Origin: Bacillota bacterium
GTDB lineage: Bacteria; Bacillota; Clostridia; Lachnospirales; Lachnospiraceae
Assembly: GCA_023398375.1 (NCBI GenBank)
Contig: JAEWSH010000037.1
Location: 62,001 to 126,000 of the forward strand
Direction of reading: 5' to 3'
DNA length: 64,000 nt
In this document: positions 62,691 to 64,000 of the stretch, piece by piece
How the letters are laid out: the number at the start of each line of letters is the position of its first letter
How positions within the stretch are numbered: position 1 is the first letter of the stretch
Notes under the pieces: generated by a model
Told to the model about the DNA's origin: nothing
The model's database searches: none
The model's input: only the letters and a program-made list of their open reading frames with translations
Program-made: the position numbers and the translations under genes

Positions 62691-63976
62691 TAAAAAAGCT
62701 CCGTAAAAAACTGATGATCATGTTTGTTACATTCACTATGTTAGCTTTTACTATCATGGAACTTCTGATGGTAGGCAACACCGTAACAAGAGTGCAGGAA
62801 TCCGAGATGATTTTCGCTGAAAATATGTGTGATAGCATCATTGAGCAAATCAAAGATGGCGTGGTAATAAATGATCCTAATTTGTTAAGTTACGTCGCTA
62901 AATTCCACGGGTGTGTTTATATATCTGACGGAATTTCTGAAATATCCAGTATGGAAAGTTTCGTTACATCCTCAGATATTTTGATCAAGCAAATGAAATC
63001 CGGGAATACGCCTTTTTCAACAACCGTTGAATCGGACGTTAATATTGGGATGGCGACTCGCACTATATGCTTAATAAGTGGAACACAAAATGAAAAATAC
63101 TGTGGAGTCAACAACGCTTTTCAAGCATCTGGAATCAAATATAATTTGATTTTAATTATTCCACAATCTACGCCATGGGAAATCATAAAAAGTTATTGTA
63201 GTTGGTATCCTCTGGTATGGTTGGGTATGCTCTTGCTCATATCTCTTATAAGCCGTATACTGATCGGCAAAGCAGTAGAGCCGGTGGAGGTAACCATAAG
63301 AAGCCAGAAAAGATTTATTGCGGCTGCTTCACATGAATTAAAAGCACCACTATCGGTGATACAAGCCAATACAGAGACTCTATGTATTGATCAAGCTGAT
63401 ACAGCTTCCCAGAAAAAACAAAAGGTTGTGCTGGATGAATGCGGGCGTATGTCCACGCTCATACAATCCATGCTTAGATTATCGTCGAGTGACGCTGGAA
63501 GCTGGAAAATGAGCATGAAAGAAACAGATGTAGATTCTCTTTTGATTGAGGCATGGGAAGCATTCCAAGAATCTGCACGAAACAAAAACATCCGTTTAGA
63601 GTTGAACATAGAAGAACATTACCCCAAGTTCAGTGGCGATAAGGAACACATTGGCACGGTTCTTGGTATATTGATTGACAATGCAATCTCGTATTCTATG
63701 CCCGATTTGTCTGTTGAAATGGGTGCGGAGGTGCAGCAGAAGCAAATTGTGTTGTTTATAACAGATCATGGAGTCGGCATCACGAATAGCGAGAAAGAGA
63801 AGGTGTTTGAACGTTTCTATCGTGCTGACCCGTCGAGGAATAGCAAAGAGCATTTTGGATTAGGTTTGTGCATTGCCAAAGAAATTGTTCAGCTACATCA
63901 AGGGGCTATCACATTGGAGGATACGCCGGGTGGCGGTTGTACCTTTAAGGTTAAACTGCCCATAAAGCAACTCTAA
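62687..63976 (+). CDS. Sensor histidine kinase (OmpR-type partner)
   Basis: This 429-residue kinase has membrane segments at about 8-30 and 173-192 with an extracellular domain of about 140 residues between them. A HisKA domain (H216 in A-S-H-E-L-K-A-P) and a HATPase (N-x-x-x-Y and D-H-G-V-G-I, G-L-G-L-C) follow. GTG start overlaps the regulator stop (GTGA). Together they sense a membrane or cell-wall signal, such as an antimicrobial, and regulate the divergent FtsX exporter. Confidence 0.9.
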   Translation: MIKKLRKKLMIMFVTFTMLAFTIMELLMVGNTVTRVQESEMIFAENMCDSIIEQIKDGVVINDPNLLSYVAKFHGCVYISDGISEISSMESFVTSSDILIKQMKSGNTPFSTTVESDVNIGMATRTICLISGTQNEKYCGVNNAFQASGIKYNLILIIPQSTPWEIIKSYCSWYPLVWLGMLLLISLISRILIGKAVEPVEVTIRSQKRFIAAASHELKAPLSVIQANTETLCIDQADTASQKKQKVVLDECGRMSTLIQSMLRLSSSDAGSWKMSMKETDVDSLLIEAWEAFQESARNKNIRLELNIEEHYPKFSGDKEHIGTVLGILIDNAISYSMPDLSVEMGAEVQQKQIVLFITDHGVGITNSEKEKVFERFYRADPSRNSKEHFGLGLCIAKEIVQLHQGAITLEDTPGGGCTFKVKLPIKQL

Positions 63977-64000
63977 ACACAGTGTTAGCTTCTCGTTTCA

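Noticed and set aside
1..64000. tRNA, rRNA, riboswitch or intact insertion sequence
   Set aside because: None found by eye: no cloverleaf, no rRNA blocks, no transposase with catalytic motif, and no riboswitch core I could recognise. A covariance-model search would be decisive.

Overview
The window is AT-rich, has strong AAGGAGG-type ribosome sites, and carries spore genes (cotJ operon, Csp-type germination subtilases) beside many sugar-uptake operons. This points to a spore-forming gut Clostridia, most likely a Lachnospiraceae. That is an inference from gene content, because no rRNA or other marker gene is present. Nearly everything from 1 to 34 kb is on the minus strand.

Layout: (1) 1-10.3 kb is a beta-galactoside utilisation locus: a partial GH2, a GH35, a CUT1 ABC importer without its ATPase, and a YesM/YesN-type two-component system. 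(2) 10.6-14.3 kb holds small accessory enzymes: calcineurin-type phosphoesterase, P-loop kinase, HAD hydrolase, 2H phosphoesterase and GNAT. (3) 14.5-21.3 kb is a Csp-like cluster of three subtilases with a solitary sugar-binding protein inside it. One subtilase has lost its catalytic serine. The cluster is bracketed by two related 24-26 residue reading frames, each tied to a terminator-like hairpin. (4) 21.3-34.1 kb is a tightly spaced 14-gene operon for a rare sugar: RbsABC-type importer, two class II aldolases, two PfkB kinases, ROK kinase, D-lyxose-isomerase-like protein, SIS isomerase, Rpe-like epimerase and DUF4432 epimerase. It faces a divergent ROK repressor across a promoter region with two matching TTAAC-N3-GTTAA dyads.

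(5) 35.6-43.8 kb has HAD phosphatases, an EamA transporter, and a DeoR-controlled CUT1 importer with a PHP phosphoesterase. (6) 44-50.2 kb is a beta-glucoside PTS, a GH4 6-phospho-beta-glucosidase, an enolase-superfamily dehydratase and an RpiR regulator. (7) 50.3-57.7 kb is a decay zone. It contains a truncated ridA, a broken cotJABC operon, three copies of a subtilase 3' end, two candidate recombinase C-terminal stubs inside a 94-bp repeat, a radical SAM stub and frameshifted orphans, with an intact amidase, an alpha/beta hydrolase and a flavoenzyme among them. (8) 58-64 kb is an FtsX-type ABC transporter with a lipoprotein and a divergent OmpR/EnvZ-type two-component system.

The most interesting parts are the Csp cluster, with its pseudoprotease, embedded binding protein and paired micro-ORFs, and the decay zone. 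In the decay zone, fragments of sporulation or germination genes sit directly beside recombinase-like stubs and a shared short repeat, as expected for scars of a skin-like intervening element. No tRNA, rRNA, CRISPR array or complete transposase was seen.
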